Shown here one piece after another: positions 8,026 through 16,772 of a stretch of 47,042 bases of DNA (positions are counted from its first letter, which is position 1; each line of letters opens with the position of its first letter). The translations under genes and the position numbers were made by a program. The notes beneath the pieces were generated by a model. That model worked only from the letters and a program-made list of their open reading frames with translations. It did no database searches and was not told where the DNA came from. The stretch lies in the NCBI GenBank assembly GCA_903912445.1, contig CAIWHP010000189.1, positions 1 to 47,042 of the forward strand, read 5' to 3'. This DNA is from an uncultured Lentisphaerota bacterium. Lineage in GTDB: Bacteria; Verrucomicrobiota; Kiritimatiellia; CAIQIC01.

Positions 8026-10299
8026 ATGAAAAAACAAATCAGTCGTGTTGGGCGTTCGCTTGCACTGGCGTTGGCCATCGTTTCGGCGGCGTGTGCGGCC
8101 GAGACGCCGAAGCTCGCGCCTGTGTTGCAGCCGTTTGTGGACAGCCACACGCTCGCGGGCGCGGTCGTGCTCGTCGCCGACCCGGATAAAATCCTCGGCG
8201 TCGAGGCGGTCGGCTGGCGGGACGTCGCAGCGAAAAAACCGATGCAGACCGATTGCCTGTTCTGGATCGCGTCGCAGTCGAAGCCGATCACCGCCGCGGC
8301 GCTGATGATCCTTGTGGATGAGGGCAAGGTGAACGTGGATGACCCGGTGGAAAAATATCTGCCGGAGTTCAAGGGCCAGCAGGTGAACAGCAGCACGAAT
8401 GCGGCACACCCGGAGCTCAAGGCACCGCGCCATCCGATCCGCGTGCGCGAAATCCTTAGCCACACCAGCGGCCTGCCGTTCAAGTCCGACATGGAACAGC
8501 CGACGCTCGACCTGTTCCCGCTGGCCGCGCGGGTGCAAAGCTACGCCAAACTGGCGCTGCTGTTCGAGCCCGGCACGAAGTCGCAGTACTCCAACGCCGG
8601 CATCAACACCGCCGGCCGCATCGTCGAGGTGGTCAGCGGCATGCGCTTCGAAAAGTTTCTCGACGAGCGCATTTTCACGCCGCTGGGCATGAGCGACACG
8701 ACGTTCTGGCCCAACTCCGCCCAACTCAAGCGCCTGGCGAAAGCCTACAAGCCGAACGCGAAGAAGGACGATCTGGAGGAGTGTCCGATCGCCCAGCTGA
8801 AGTATCCGCTCGATGACCGCGAGCGGCAGCCGATGCCGGCGGGCGGGTTGTTCTCGACCGCGCACGATGTTTCTATCTTCTATCGGATGCTGGCGAACAA
8901 CGGCAGCTTCGAGGGCCAGCGCATCCTGTCGGGAAAGGCCGTCGCGCAGATGACCTCCGATCAGTCGGGCGCAGCCAATTCGCATTATGGTTTTGGGATC
9001 GGCTCCAACGGCAAGACGGTGACGCATGGCGGCGCCTATAACACCGCGTCGGCTTTCGACCGCGAGCGCAAGCTCATCACGATCTTCCTCGGCCAGCACG
9101 CCGGCTGGATGAAGGACGGCAAGGCGATCATCCCGACGTTCCAGAAAGCGGCTGCGGCGGCGTTCGCGCCCGCCCCGGCCAAGGCGGCGCAGGCGACCGA
9201 CGATGCGCATTTGACCGTGGGCATCCCCGGCGAGACAGCCGCGCCAACGAAGACGGCCGAACCACCCACCCTCCAACTGGCGGCCAAGGAAAACATCGTC
9301 GTGTTCAAGGAGCCAGGCCGTTACGGCGGCTGGCCGGCGAATCACGGCCTCTGGCAGTGGGGCGACGAACTGGTCGTGGGCTTTCAGCGCAATTGGTATA
9401 AGTACGCAACCAACGATCACGCGATAGATCGCTCGAAGCCTCATGAGATTTGCCAAACTCGAAGCCTCGACGGCGGCCGGACGTGGAAGGTCGAAGACCA
9501 ATTGCCCTTCGCCGACCCGAAAACAGAAAAAAAACCGGCGCCGCTGCCAGAGCCCCTCGACTTCACCGCGCCTGATTTTGCGCTGCTGTTCCGCTTCGGC
9601 GGCTTGCACGTCGGCCCGTCGTGGTTCTACGTTTCGGGCGATCGCTGCCGCACGTGGCGCGGGCCCTTCAAGTTTGCCGTCGAGGGCATCGAGAAGATTT
9701 GCACGCGCACCGATTTGGTCGTGCTCGGCCCGCGCGACTGCCTGATGTTCGGCAGCGCGGCGAAGAGCGACGACAAGGAGGGCCGCGTCTTCTGCGCGCG
9801 GACGACCGATGGCGGCTTGCACTGGAAACTGGTCGCGCTCATCGGGCCGGAGCCGGTCCCGGGTGACTTCGCGATCATGCCCTCCACCGTGCGCCTGCCC
9901 GGCGGCGCGCTCATCACCACGATCCGGCACGGCAAGGACGGCTACCATATCCGGGCCTGGCGCAGCGACGATCTCGGCCAGCACTGGACGCCGCTCGGCG
10001 CCGCCACCGGCAACATCGGCGGCAATCCGCCGGCCCTGGTGCTGCTGCAGGACGGCCGGTTGTGCCTGAGCTACGGCTATCGCCGCAAACCCACCGGCGT
10101 GCGGGCGCGCATCAGCAGCGACGAGGGCCGCACCTGGGGGCCGGAAATCATCCTCCGTGACGACGGGCTCACCGGCGACCTCGGGTATCCGCGCAGCCTC
10201 GTCCGCCCGGATGGCAGGGTGCTGACGGTTTACTATTTCAACGGCCCGCGCGACGAGGATCGCACCATCCAAGGCACGTTCTTCACTCCACCGCAATGA
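8026..10299 (+). CDS. Secreted serine hydrolase fused to a BNR sialidase-like propeller
   Basis: This 757-residue protein has a signal peptide (about residues 1-25). Residues about 28-375 are a class C beta-lactamase/EstB-type domain with S83-Q-S-K86, Y188-S-N190 and H334-G-G336, very close to the stand-alone hydrolase at 605-1765. An Ala/Pro/Thr-rich linker (about 376-415) leads into a sialidase-like propeller (about 416-757) with Asp-box-like motifs SLDGGRTW, SGDRCRTW, TTDGGLHW, SDDLGQHW and SSDEGRTW, and GYPRSLVRPDGRVLTVYY near the end. This propeller is a different subtype from those of the three upstream genes, without the FNLAWLK ending. The linker is read in one frame, so the fusion is genuine in this sequence. 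The gene starts 12 bases after the previous stop, with GGGAAG just upstream. It may act on a glycan carrying an ester or amide, but the substrate is unknown. Confidence 0.88.
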   Translation: MKKQISRVGRSLALALAIVSAACAAETPKLAPVLQPFVDSHTLAGAVVLVADPDKILGVEAVGWRDVAAKKPMQTDCLFWIASQSKPITAAALMILVDEGKVNVDDPVEKYLPEFKGQQVNSSTNAAHPELKAPRHPIRVREILSHTSGLPFKSDMEQPTLDLFPLAARVQSYAKLALLFEPGTKSQYSNAGINTAGRIVEVVSGMRFEKFLDERIFTPLGMSDTTFWPNSAQLKRLAKAYKPNAKKDDLEECPIAQLKYPLDDRERQPMPAGGLFSTAHDVSIFYRMLANNGSFEGQRILSGKAVAQMTSDQSGAANSHYGFGIGSNGKTVTHGGAYNTASAFDRERKLITIFLGQHAGWMKDGKAIIPTFQKAAAAAFAPAPAKAAQATDDAHLTVGIPGETAAPTKTAEPPTLQLAAKENIVVFKEPGRYGGWPANHGLWQWGDELVVGFQRNWYKYATNDHAIDRSKPHEICQTRSLDGGRTWKVEDQLPFADPKTEKKPAPLPEPLDFTAPDFALLFRFGGLHVGPSWFYVSGDRCRTWRGPFKFAVEGIEKICTRTDLVVLGPRDCLMFGSAAKSDDKEGRVFCARTTDGGLHWKLVALIGPEPVPGDFAIMPSTVRLPGGALITTIRHGKDGYHIRAWRSDDLGQHWTPLGAATGNIGGNPPALVLLQDGRLCLSYGYRRKPTGVRARISSDEGRTWGPEIILRDDGLTGDLGYPRSLVRPDGRVLTVYYFNGPRDEDRTIQGTFFTPPQ

Positions 10300-10475
10300 A
10301 AGGCACCCGCCACGCTCCGGGTCAGGGGCCGGATTTCCGGCAGGCCTTGCTCTCCTGCCGCGATTTCAAGCGGCGCACCTCAACGCCGACGCCGGCGGGG
10401 TTGGTCTTGCGCGCTGTTCCGGGTGGTTCGCCGCCCTGCTGGAAAACGACGCGGTAAAAGAAAGCCTAAACATCC

Positions 10476-11200
10476 ATGAAACACCTCCACGCACTCATCC
10501 TCTGCGGCTGTGGGCTGGCGCCCGTGCCGGCTGCTCTGCCGATCTCTTGGTCGTCGATCGCGTGCGTTATTTCCCTGCGCGGGAGCGCGAGCAGGCGCTG
10601 GTCGGCGGCCGGTTCAGCGGCTCTAACTTCTCGCCGGCCGCAGGCTTCCAGGTGCTCGCGGAAATCAAGACGGCGCCGCAGCGCGGCACCTGGGGCGAAC
10701 TCAAGTTCGACAACACCACACCCTATTGCTGGGTGCGCTACGAGGCCCCGGCCGGCTCGCACGGCAACGTTGCCGAAATTGAATTCTATGCCGGCGGGCA
10801 CAAACTCGCCGGTGGCGGTTTCGGTTCCGCCGGGTATCTCGCGCCCGGCATCCACTGGAAAGGCGCGTTTGATCGCAAGACGTGGACGTGGTTCAACTCC
10901 AACGATGCCGATGGCCTGTTTATCGGGCTCGATCTCGGTGATCAGGCCGCGACAGCGCGTGTGCTCATCAGCCCCGGCGACGGGGTTTATGCGCAGTCGC
11001 AGACGGTGAAAATGGTCGCGCGCATGCCAGGGGGTTCCATCCGCTACACCCTCGACGGAACGCAGCCCACGCGTACGAAGGGGTACGTGTATTGCGGCGT
11101 CATCAGCGTTCAACCCGGCCAGACCGTCACCGCCATGGCTTACAAAAGCGGCATGGCTGACAGCGCGCCCATCGGGATGACTGCGCCCCGTGGGTCTTGA
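10476..11200 (+). pseudogene. Frameshifted secreted protein with CHB_HEX_C-like C-terminus
   Basis: ATG at 10476 opens a good signal peptide (MKHLHALILCGCGLAPVPAA), but that frame soon becomes non-family sequence. The frame that ends at 11200 encodes the rest: VDRVRYFPAREREQALVGG, a galactose-binding-like region (WVRYEAPAGSHGNVAEIEFY), and a clear chitobiase/hexosaminidase C-terminal-like module (GGSIRYTLDGTQPTRTKGY). Inserting one G into GCTGCTCTGCC at about 10530-10540 would restore GCTGCTGCTGCC and join the frames as PAAAADLLVVDR, a natural signal-peptidase site. I read it as a one-base deletion in a short GCT repeat: recent decay, sequencing error or phase variation. It ends just after an accessory module, with no catalytic domain. 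Confidence 0.65.
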
Positions 11201-11364
11201 TGTTGGCGGTGGCCCGCGGCGTGCTGTGTGGTTACGCGCCGGGTGACGAGAGGGCCTTGGTTGGCAACCAGAAATCCTCCCGCAGTCGCAGGCCTGGACC
11301 AACTGCCGCTTCCTCGGCAAACTGACGAGCGATGCCGGCTTGCTCCAGGTGTCAAGGACAAGCT

Positions 11365-13011
11365 TCAGGCGTGAGGCGCGGTTTCGGGCGCGGCTTCCTG
11401 CGCCTTGAACATGAGGGTGACGCGGACGCCGCCTTCGTCGCGGTTGCGGATTTCGATGGTCCCGCGATGCAGTTCCACGATGGTCTTGCAGACCGACAAT
11501 CCCAAGCCTGTGCCCTGGCCGGCCGGCTTGGTGGTGAAGAAGGGGTCGAAAATCCGGTCCAATTTATCCGCGGGAATGCCTTGGCCGGTGTCCTCGATTT
11601 CCGCCACCACGACACGGTCGCCGATCTGAAACCGGTCAATCACGCTGTCGCCGATGTTGGTGCCGAAGCCCGTCAGCGTTTTGGTGGAGGTGCGCAGCGT
11701 GAGCGTGCCGCCTTGGGGCATGGCGTAGATCGCGTTTTCGAAGATGTTGACCAGCAGTTCGGTGATTTTCCGCCGATCCAGCCGGCAGAGCGGCAAGTCC
11801 GGCGCCGTCGCCAACTCGGGCTGGATGTGGTGTTCGTTCAACAGATGCTTCACGAAGAACAGCGCTTGCCGGGCGATCAGATTCAGGTCCTCCGGCTGGG
11901 CTTCCAACTGGTTCGGCGCGGAGAAGTCCAGCAAGCCGTGGATCACCGTATTCGCCCGCAGGATGGCATCCTGCATATCCTTGAGCACGGCGGTCATGGT
12001 TTCGTCCGGTTGCCCCAGCGCCTGCGCCACGACATCCAAGCCGCGCAGCAGGATGGCCAGCGGGTTCTTGACCTCGTGTGCGACGCCGGCGGCGAGGCGT
12101 CCGATCGTCCGCATTTTTTCGGATTCCACCAGCTGCATCTGCATGGCGCGTAGGTCGGTGTGCATCTTCTGCAGTTCGGCTACCGAGGCCTGTAGCTCCC
12201 GCTGGCTGGTTTCCAGCTCCGTGTTGGCGCGGCGCAGCTCCTCCTCGGCCGTCTTGATCGAGGTCACGTCGCGGTTGATGCCCACCGTGCCGACGATGTG
12301 CCCGTTGTGGTCGCGCCAGGGCACCTTGGTGGTGATGATCCAGTGCGGCCGGTTGTCGTGGTTGACCAGCCGGGCCTCGCGGTTTACCAGCGCCTGGCCC
12401 GTCTTGATGATCTGCTGCTCCTCGTCGGTGAACTGCTGCGCCAGGGCGGGCGGGAAGAAATCAAAATCCGTCTTGCCCTGCAGGGCCTCCGGCGAAGGCT
12501 GGCCGAACATGCGCGCCACGGCCGCGTTCGTGCGGATGAAGTGCCCGCCGCTGTCCTTCACATAAATCTGGTCCGGCAGGCTCTCGATGAGCGCCTGGAG
12601 CAGGTCGCGCTCCTCGCCGAGCGCCGACTCCACTTTTTTTCGCTCGATCGCATAGCGCACCGCGCGCACCAACAGGTGGCTGTCCACGTTGCTCTTGACC
12701 AGGTAATCCTGCGCGCCGCTCTGCAGCGTGCGCAGCGCCGTCGACTCGTCGTCCAGGCCGCTCAGCACGATGATCGGGATTTGCGGGACCAGCTGATGCA
12801 GCGTGAGGAACGTCTCGATGCCGCGGCTGTCCGGCAGGCCAAGGTCGAGCAGCACGAGGTCGAACGGCTGGGCGGTCAAGGCCGCGGTGGCCTCGGACAG
12901 GCGCTGCACCCACGTCAGCTCGTACGGCTCGCGCAGCGCCATCTTCAGATATTCCTTGAGCAGCCGTGCCAGCGCCGGCTCGTCCTCCACCTGCAGAATT
13001 CGCAATGCCAT
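11365..13011 (-). CDS. Soluble hybrid histidine kinase: receiver-PAS-HisKA-HATPase
   Basis: This 548-residue protein has no signal peptide or membrane segment. Residues 1-122 are a response-regulator receiver (QVEDE acidic pair, phospho-acceptor D56 in LLDLGLPD, K106 in YLVKS). A PAS domain (about 135-255) follows, then a coiled coil (about 256-300), a HisKA domain with H312 in AAGVAHEVKNPLAI, and a HATPase domain with the N box (NIFENAIYAM, N426), a G1 box (EDTGQGIP) and a G2 region (GQGTGLGLS). A receiver placed before PAS and kinase suggests the kinase is controlled by an upstream phosphorelay. The start is fixed by GGAGGAAAGG ahead of ATG at 13011; the much longer open frame upstream is antisense to the next gene. 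Its cognate output regulator is not obvious, since the neighbouring regulator belongs to the divergent kinase. Confidence 0.92.
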   Translation of the reverse strand: MALRILQVEDEPALARLLKEYLKMALREPYELTWVQRLSEATAALTAQPFDLVLLDLGLPDSRGIETFLTLHQLVPQIPIIVLSGLDDESTALRTLQSGAQDYLVKSNVDSHLLVRAVRYAIERKKVESALGEERDLLQALIESLPDQIYVKDSGGHFIRTNAAVARMFGQPSPEALQGKTDFDFFPPALAQQFTDEEQQIIKTGQALVNREARLVNHDNRPHWIITTKVPWRDHNGHIVGTVGINRDVTSIKTAEEELRRANTELETSQRELQASVAELQKMHTDLRAMQMQLVESEKMRTIGRLAAGVAHEVKNPLAILLRGLDVVAQALGQPDETMTAVLKDMQDAILRANTVIHGLLDFSAPNQLEAQPEDLNLIARQALFFVKHLLNEHHIQPELATAPDLPLCRLDRRKITELLVNIFENAIYAMPQGGTLTLRTSTKTLTGFGTNIGDSVIDRFQIGDRVVVAEIEDTGQGIPADKLDRIFDPFFTTKPAGQGTGLGLSVCKTIVELHRGTIEIRNRDEGGVRVTLMFKAQEAAPETAPHA

Positions 13012-13212
13012 GGCTGCCTTTCCTCCTGCTGCGTTCCGCGCCAGACCCTCAACTGATGCGGGCAACTCTCCTACGCAGGCCGCGGTACTGTCAAGCCCCA
13101 TTCTCCTCCGCCGTCCGGGCTGGCGCGGGGCGCTGGTGGGCCGGGGCCGGCCCCGGAAAACGTTGTTGCGCGCCGCGGCGTTTCCGTCACAATGGCGCGG
13201 CAGGCATTTGTG

Positions 13213-15912
13213 ATGACCAAGTGGCTTTCCATCCTGGCGGCGGGGCTCGCGGCGCTCGCGCCGGCGGCGGCGAAGGAATTCGCGCCGCTGACCATCGCGT
13301 CCGGCCGCGCGGAGCAATACACGGCCTGTCGCTGGAGCATGGAGGATGGCCTCCCGGAAAATAATCTGCGCGCGCTGGCCTTCGACCCCGATGGCTTTCT
13401 CTGGTGTGTCGGCACCTGCAGTGTCTCCCGTTTCGATGGTTTCCAGTTCCTTCCGCAAACGGGTGCGCCGGCAGAAACGCTCCTGCACAACCGGCTCATT
13501 GCCGGTGCCCGCGAGTGGCTGGCCTCCTCCACGGCGTTGCTGAAGCGCACCACGGCCGGTCTGCAGGAATTTCCGTTGCCCCCCGCCACGAACAGCGCGG
13601 AAAAAATCACGGCCGTGGTCGCCGACGGCACGAACCGGTTCTGGCTTGCGGCGGGCCAGCGCATCCTGCGGTTCGAGCAGGAAAAATTCGCCGAGGAAAA
13701 ACTCCCGCCGGACTGCACCGTGGACTTCCAGCACCTGGCGCTCGGCCGCGAGGGCACGTTGTGGGCCGCCTCGGGCGAGTCGCTCTTCAGCCGGCGGCAA
13801 GGCCGCTGGGAAGCGGTGCCGGTGCCGGAGGTCGCGCGCGGCCGGCGGCTCGGCATCCTCGCACTCTACGCCGCGCCCGACGGCGCGCTGTGGGTCGGCA
13901 CGGAGAGCACGCTTTACCAGGTCCGCTATGGCCTGTGGCCGGAGGCGCTGCAAAACGACCAGCTGCCGATTCGCGGCGTGAAGTGGATCGCACCCGCACC
14001 CGATGGCAGCCTGTGGCTCGCCGGCAGCGACGGGCTGCGCCAGCTGCGCCGGCGCAGCCTGCGCACCTTGCGCCCCGAGGAGCCGTTGAGCCAGGCGGCC
14101 ATCAACGCGCTCGCGGTGGATGCGCAGGGCCGCCTGCTCGCGGGCGTCGCGCATGTGGGCCTGATGCAGCCGCGCCCCGTCGGCGACCTGGCGCCCGCGC
14201 CGTTGACCGGCCTGCCGGAGCGCCTGCCGATTTCGGCGCTCGCGGCCGGGCGCGACGGCTCGCTCTGGGTCGGGACGCAGGGCGATTACCTCTGGCACTG
14301 GCACGACGAGGTCGCCGATCCGTTTTACGGCCCGAACATCAATGCGTTGCTCGTAGACCGGAACGGGCGCCTGTTGGCGGGCATGGACGAAGGTTTGAAG
14401 GTTTTCGACCCGCAGCGCGATGAGTTGGTGGCTTTCACGAGCAGCACGGGTCGCGTCCACAGCCGGGTCAATGCGCTGCTCGAAGACCGCACCGGCCGCA
14501 TCTGGATCGGAACGCAGTTCAACGGGCTGCTCGGCCTCGCGACCAACGGCGCGCTGGAGCGCTGCGGTGCCGCGGCGACGGTGCTGGCGCTCTATGAGGA
14601 CAGCGAGGGCCTTGTGTGGGCGGGCACGCCCGCCGGGCTGGAGCGCTGGCAGAACGGACAGCACGCCCTGTTGCTGCGTGACGAGTTCGTTTCGCAGATC
14701 CTCGACGACAACCGCGGGCACCTCTGGCTCGGCCTGCGCCGGGGCCTCGCGCGCATCAGCAAGGCGGCGTTGGGCGCGGTCAACGCGCGGCCGAACCTGC
14801 GCTTCTTCGGTGTCAGCGAAGGCTTTCCGGCGGCGGCGTGCGCCAGCGGCCTGGGACACCTTGCGGCCAAGACCCCCGATGGCAAGCTGTGGTTCGCCAC
14901 GCGCGAGGGCCTCGCAATGGTGGACCCGTGGCGCGTGACCGAACCGCCGGCGGAAAGCTTGCGCGTGTTCATCGAGTCTGCTCGCGCCCAAGGCAACGAG
15001 GCGGACTTCCATTTCTCCGCGCCGTGCTTTACCGAGCCGGAGGCGGTGCGCTTTTCGTGGCGGCTGGAAGGTTTCGAGAGCGAGTGGACCGGGCCGGGCG
15101 CCGAGCGGCGTGCGCTCTACCCGCAACTGCCGCCGGGGCGTTACCAATTCGGCGTCCGCGCCATGCTGAACGGCGCGTGGAGCCTGCCGGCGCTGGTGTC
15201 CTTCACCGTCGCGCCGCTGTTCTGGCAGACGTGGTGGTGGAAGGCGCTGCTGTCTGCGGCGGGCGCGGCGCTGGCGGTGCTGGTCGCGCTGGGCCTCTAC
15301 CGCTGGCGCGTGCGCCGGGAGCAGCAGCTCGACCGGCTGCGGCTGCGCATCGCGCGCGACCTGCACGACGAGATCGGGTCGAATCTCGGCGGCATCGCGC
15401 TGCTGATCGGCGTCGCGGAGCAGGCGCACGACCCCGACGCCTTCCAGCGCATCCGCGCCATCACGCTGCAAAGCATCGAGGCGCTCAAGGACCTGGTCTG
15501 GATGATCGACCCCGGCCACGACGCGCTGCCCGACATGCTCCAGCGGCTGCGCGGCATCGCCGACGATCTCCTGCCCGGCAAACTGCGCGCATTCACGGTG
15601 ACCGGCGACAGCGCCGGCCGGCGCGCGCCGCTCGAGGTCCGGCGCAACGTCCTGCCGATCTTCAAGGAAGCGCTGCACAACATCCTCAAGCACGCCCGAG
15701 CGCAGGGCGTAACCGTCGAGATCGGCCTGACCGAACGCCGGCTCGCACTGACGATCCGCGACGACGGGGTGGGGATGGAGCCGTCGGCTGCCCCCGGCGG
15801 ACACGGTCTGCGCAATATGCAACGCCGCGCCGAGGAAATCGGCGGGCAGCTCACGATCGAAAGCCGGCCCGGGGCCGGCACCCTGATCCACCTGGAGGTT
15901 CCGCTCGCGTGA
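13213..15912 (+). CDS. Membrane-bound two-component-propeller sensor histidine kinase (HisKA_3 type)
   Basis: This protein of about 899 residues has a signal peptide (MTKWLSILAAGLAALAPAAA), a long periplasmic beta-propeller made of Reg_prop-type repeats (recurrent GLWVGT/DGSLWLA/GRIWIGT motifs, about residues 30-580), a Y_Y_Y domain (about 585-665, ending LPPGRYQFGVRA), one transmembrane helix (about 677-700), and a NarL-type kinase core: HisKA_3 with H718 in ARDLHDEIGSN and a HATPase with HGLRNMQRRAEEIGG. In Bacteroidetes and Verrucomicrobia, propeller sensors of this kind often detect oligosaccharides and control glycan-use genes, so a link to the secreted enzymes at 605-10299 is plausible but unproven. 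ATG at 13213 gives the cleanest signal peptide; ATG at 13192 would add seven residues. The stop overlaps the next start as GTGA. Confidence 0.9.
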   Translation: MTKWLSILAAGLAALAPAAAKEFAPLTIASGRAEQYTACRWSMEDGLPENNLRALAFDPDGFLWCVGTCSVSRFDGFQFLPQTGAPAETLLHNRLIAGAREWLASSTALLKRTTAGLQEFPLPPATNSAEKITAVVADGTNRFWLAAGQRILRFEQEKFAEEKLPPDCTVDFQHLALGREGTLWAASGESLFSRRQGRWEAVPVPEVARGRRLGILALYAAPDGALWVGTESTLYQVRYGLWPEALQNDQLPIRGVKWIAPAPDGSLWLAGSDGLRQLRRRSLRTLRPEEPLSQAAINALAVDAQGRLLAGVAHVGLMQPRPVGDLAPAPLTGLPERLPISALAAGRDGSLWVGTQGDYLWHWHDEVADPFYGPNINALLVDRNGRLLAGMDEGLKVFDPQRDELVAFTSSTGRVHSRVNALLEDRTGRIWIGTQFNGLLGLATNGALERCGAAATVLALYEDSEGLVWAGTPAGLERWQNGQHALLLRDEFVSQILDDNRGHLWLGLRRGLARISKAALGAVNARPNLRFFGVSEGFPAAACASGLGHLAAKTPDGKLWFATREGLAMVDPWRVTEPPAESLRVFIESARAQGNEADFHFSAPCFTEPEAVRFSWRLEGFESEWTGPGAERRALYPQLPPGRYQFGVRAMLNGAWSLPALVSFTVAPLFWQTWWWKALLSAAGAALAVLVALGLYRWRVRREQQLDRLRLRIARDLHDEIGSNLGGIALLIGVAEQAHDPDAFQRIRAITLQSIEALKDLVWMIDPGHDALPDMLQRLRGIADDLLPGKLRAFTVTGDSAGRRAPLEVRRNVLPIFKEALHNILKHARAQGVTVEIGLTERRLALTIRDDGVGMEPSAAPGGHGLRNMQRRAEEIGGQLTIESRPGAGTLIHLEVPLA

Positions 15913-16565
15913 AAAAGGAAAATCCGACCGCGCTGCGCATCTGGGCCATCGAGGATAACGCCGCCTACCGCAGCGCGCTCGCCTTCGTCTTCAAGCAGGC
16001 CGAGGGGCTGGAACTGCAGACGTTTTCCAACGCCGAGGATGCGCTCGCGGCGCTGCGCGGCGCGGAGGCGCCCGACGCGATCCTGCTCGACGTCCAGTTG
16101 CCCGGCATGGACGGCATCAGCGCCATCGCCCACTTCAAGGCCGCCGCGCCGGCGGTGTGCATCGTCATGCTGACGGTGTTCGAGGATCCGCAGAAAGTTT
16201 TCCGCGCGCTGTGCGCAGGCGCCTCGGGCTATCTGCTCAAGACGCTGCCGGCGGAACGCATTGTCGAGGCCCTCCGCGAAGCTGTCGCCGGCGGTGCGCC
16301 GATGAGCCCCGGGGTCGCGCGCGCCGTGCTCGGCCGCTTCGTCGAACTCGCCGCGCCGGGGCGGGGCGATGACTATGCGCTGAGCGACCGCGAGCGCGAG
16401 GTGCTGGAACTGATGACGCAGGGCCTGATCAAAAAAGAGATCGCCGACCGCCTCGGCCTGAGTTTCCACACCGTCAACGCGCACCTGCGCAACATCTACG
16501 CCAAGCTCCACGTCGGCACGCGCGGCGCCGCCGTCGCCAAGGCGTTGAAGGAAAAGCTGGTCTGA
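15909..16565 (+). CDS. NarL/FixJ-family response regulator (receiver + LuxR HTH)
   Basis: This 218-residue protein has a receiver domain with the acidic pair E15-D16, phospho-acceptor D61 in ILLDVQLPGMDG and a late lysine in GYLLKTLP. A LuxR-type helix-turn-helix lies at about 150-212 (LSDREREVLELMTQG, IADRLGLSFHTVNAHLRNIY). The GTG start overlaps the stop of the upstream propeller kinase by 4 bases, so the two are almost certainly a cognate pair made from one mRNA. The target genes cannot be read from this window. Confidence 0.95.
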   Translation: MKKENPTALRIWAIEDNAAYRSALAFVFKQAEGLELQTFSNAEDALAALRGAEAPDAILLDVQLPGMDGISAIAHFKAAAPAVCIVMLTVFEDPQKVFRALCAGASGYLLKTLPAERIVEALREAVAGGAPMSPGVARAVLGRFVELAAPGRGDDYALSDREREVLELMTQGLIKKEIADRLGLSFHTVNAHLRNIYAKLHVGTRGAAVAKALKEKLV

Positions 16566-16736
16566 CCGCGGCGCGCCTGCCCCCTGCCTGGCGGTGGCGC
16601 CAGGGTCACGGGCACGGGGCCGAAATCCCGGCCGCTATCGCGGGAGGATTTTCTGAGGTTCTGTCCGCCCGGGGTGTGGCCTTGCGGCAGCGGGGGCGCG
16701 GCTGCCGCGGGAAAGTCTTGCGCGCGCAAAATACTG

Positions 16737-16765
16737 TTGGACAACCTTGCGGCTGGTGCTTAGCT
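16737..16765 (+). promoter_or_regulatory. Sigma-70-type promoter, leaderless spacing
   Basis: TTGGAC (16737-16742), a 17-base spacer and TTAGCT (16760-16765). Only 7 bases separate the -10 box from the ATG at 16773, so the predicted transcript starts at or next to the start codon, and no ribosome site is visible. Confidence 0.5.
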
Positions 16766-16772
16766 TTACCCC

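Noticed and set aside
5902-10296. 1464-codon open frame on the minus strand
   Set aside because: It lies wholly antisense to copy 3 and the hydrolase-propeller gene, has arginine- and alanine-rich low-information sequence, and mirrors codon bias of the real genes at high GC.
13012-15891. Upstream extension of the receiver-PAS kinase to a 1508-residue protein
   Set aside because: The extra part is antisense to the propeller kinase; a strong ribosome site and the conserved receiver start place the true start at 13011.
16587-16604. Hairpin CCTGGCG/CGCCAGG after the response regulator as a terminator
   Set aside because: No T tract follows, and similar GC-rich stems are expected by chance at this composition.
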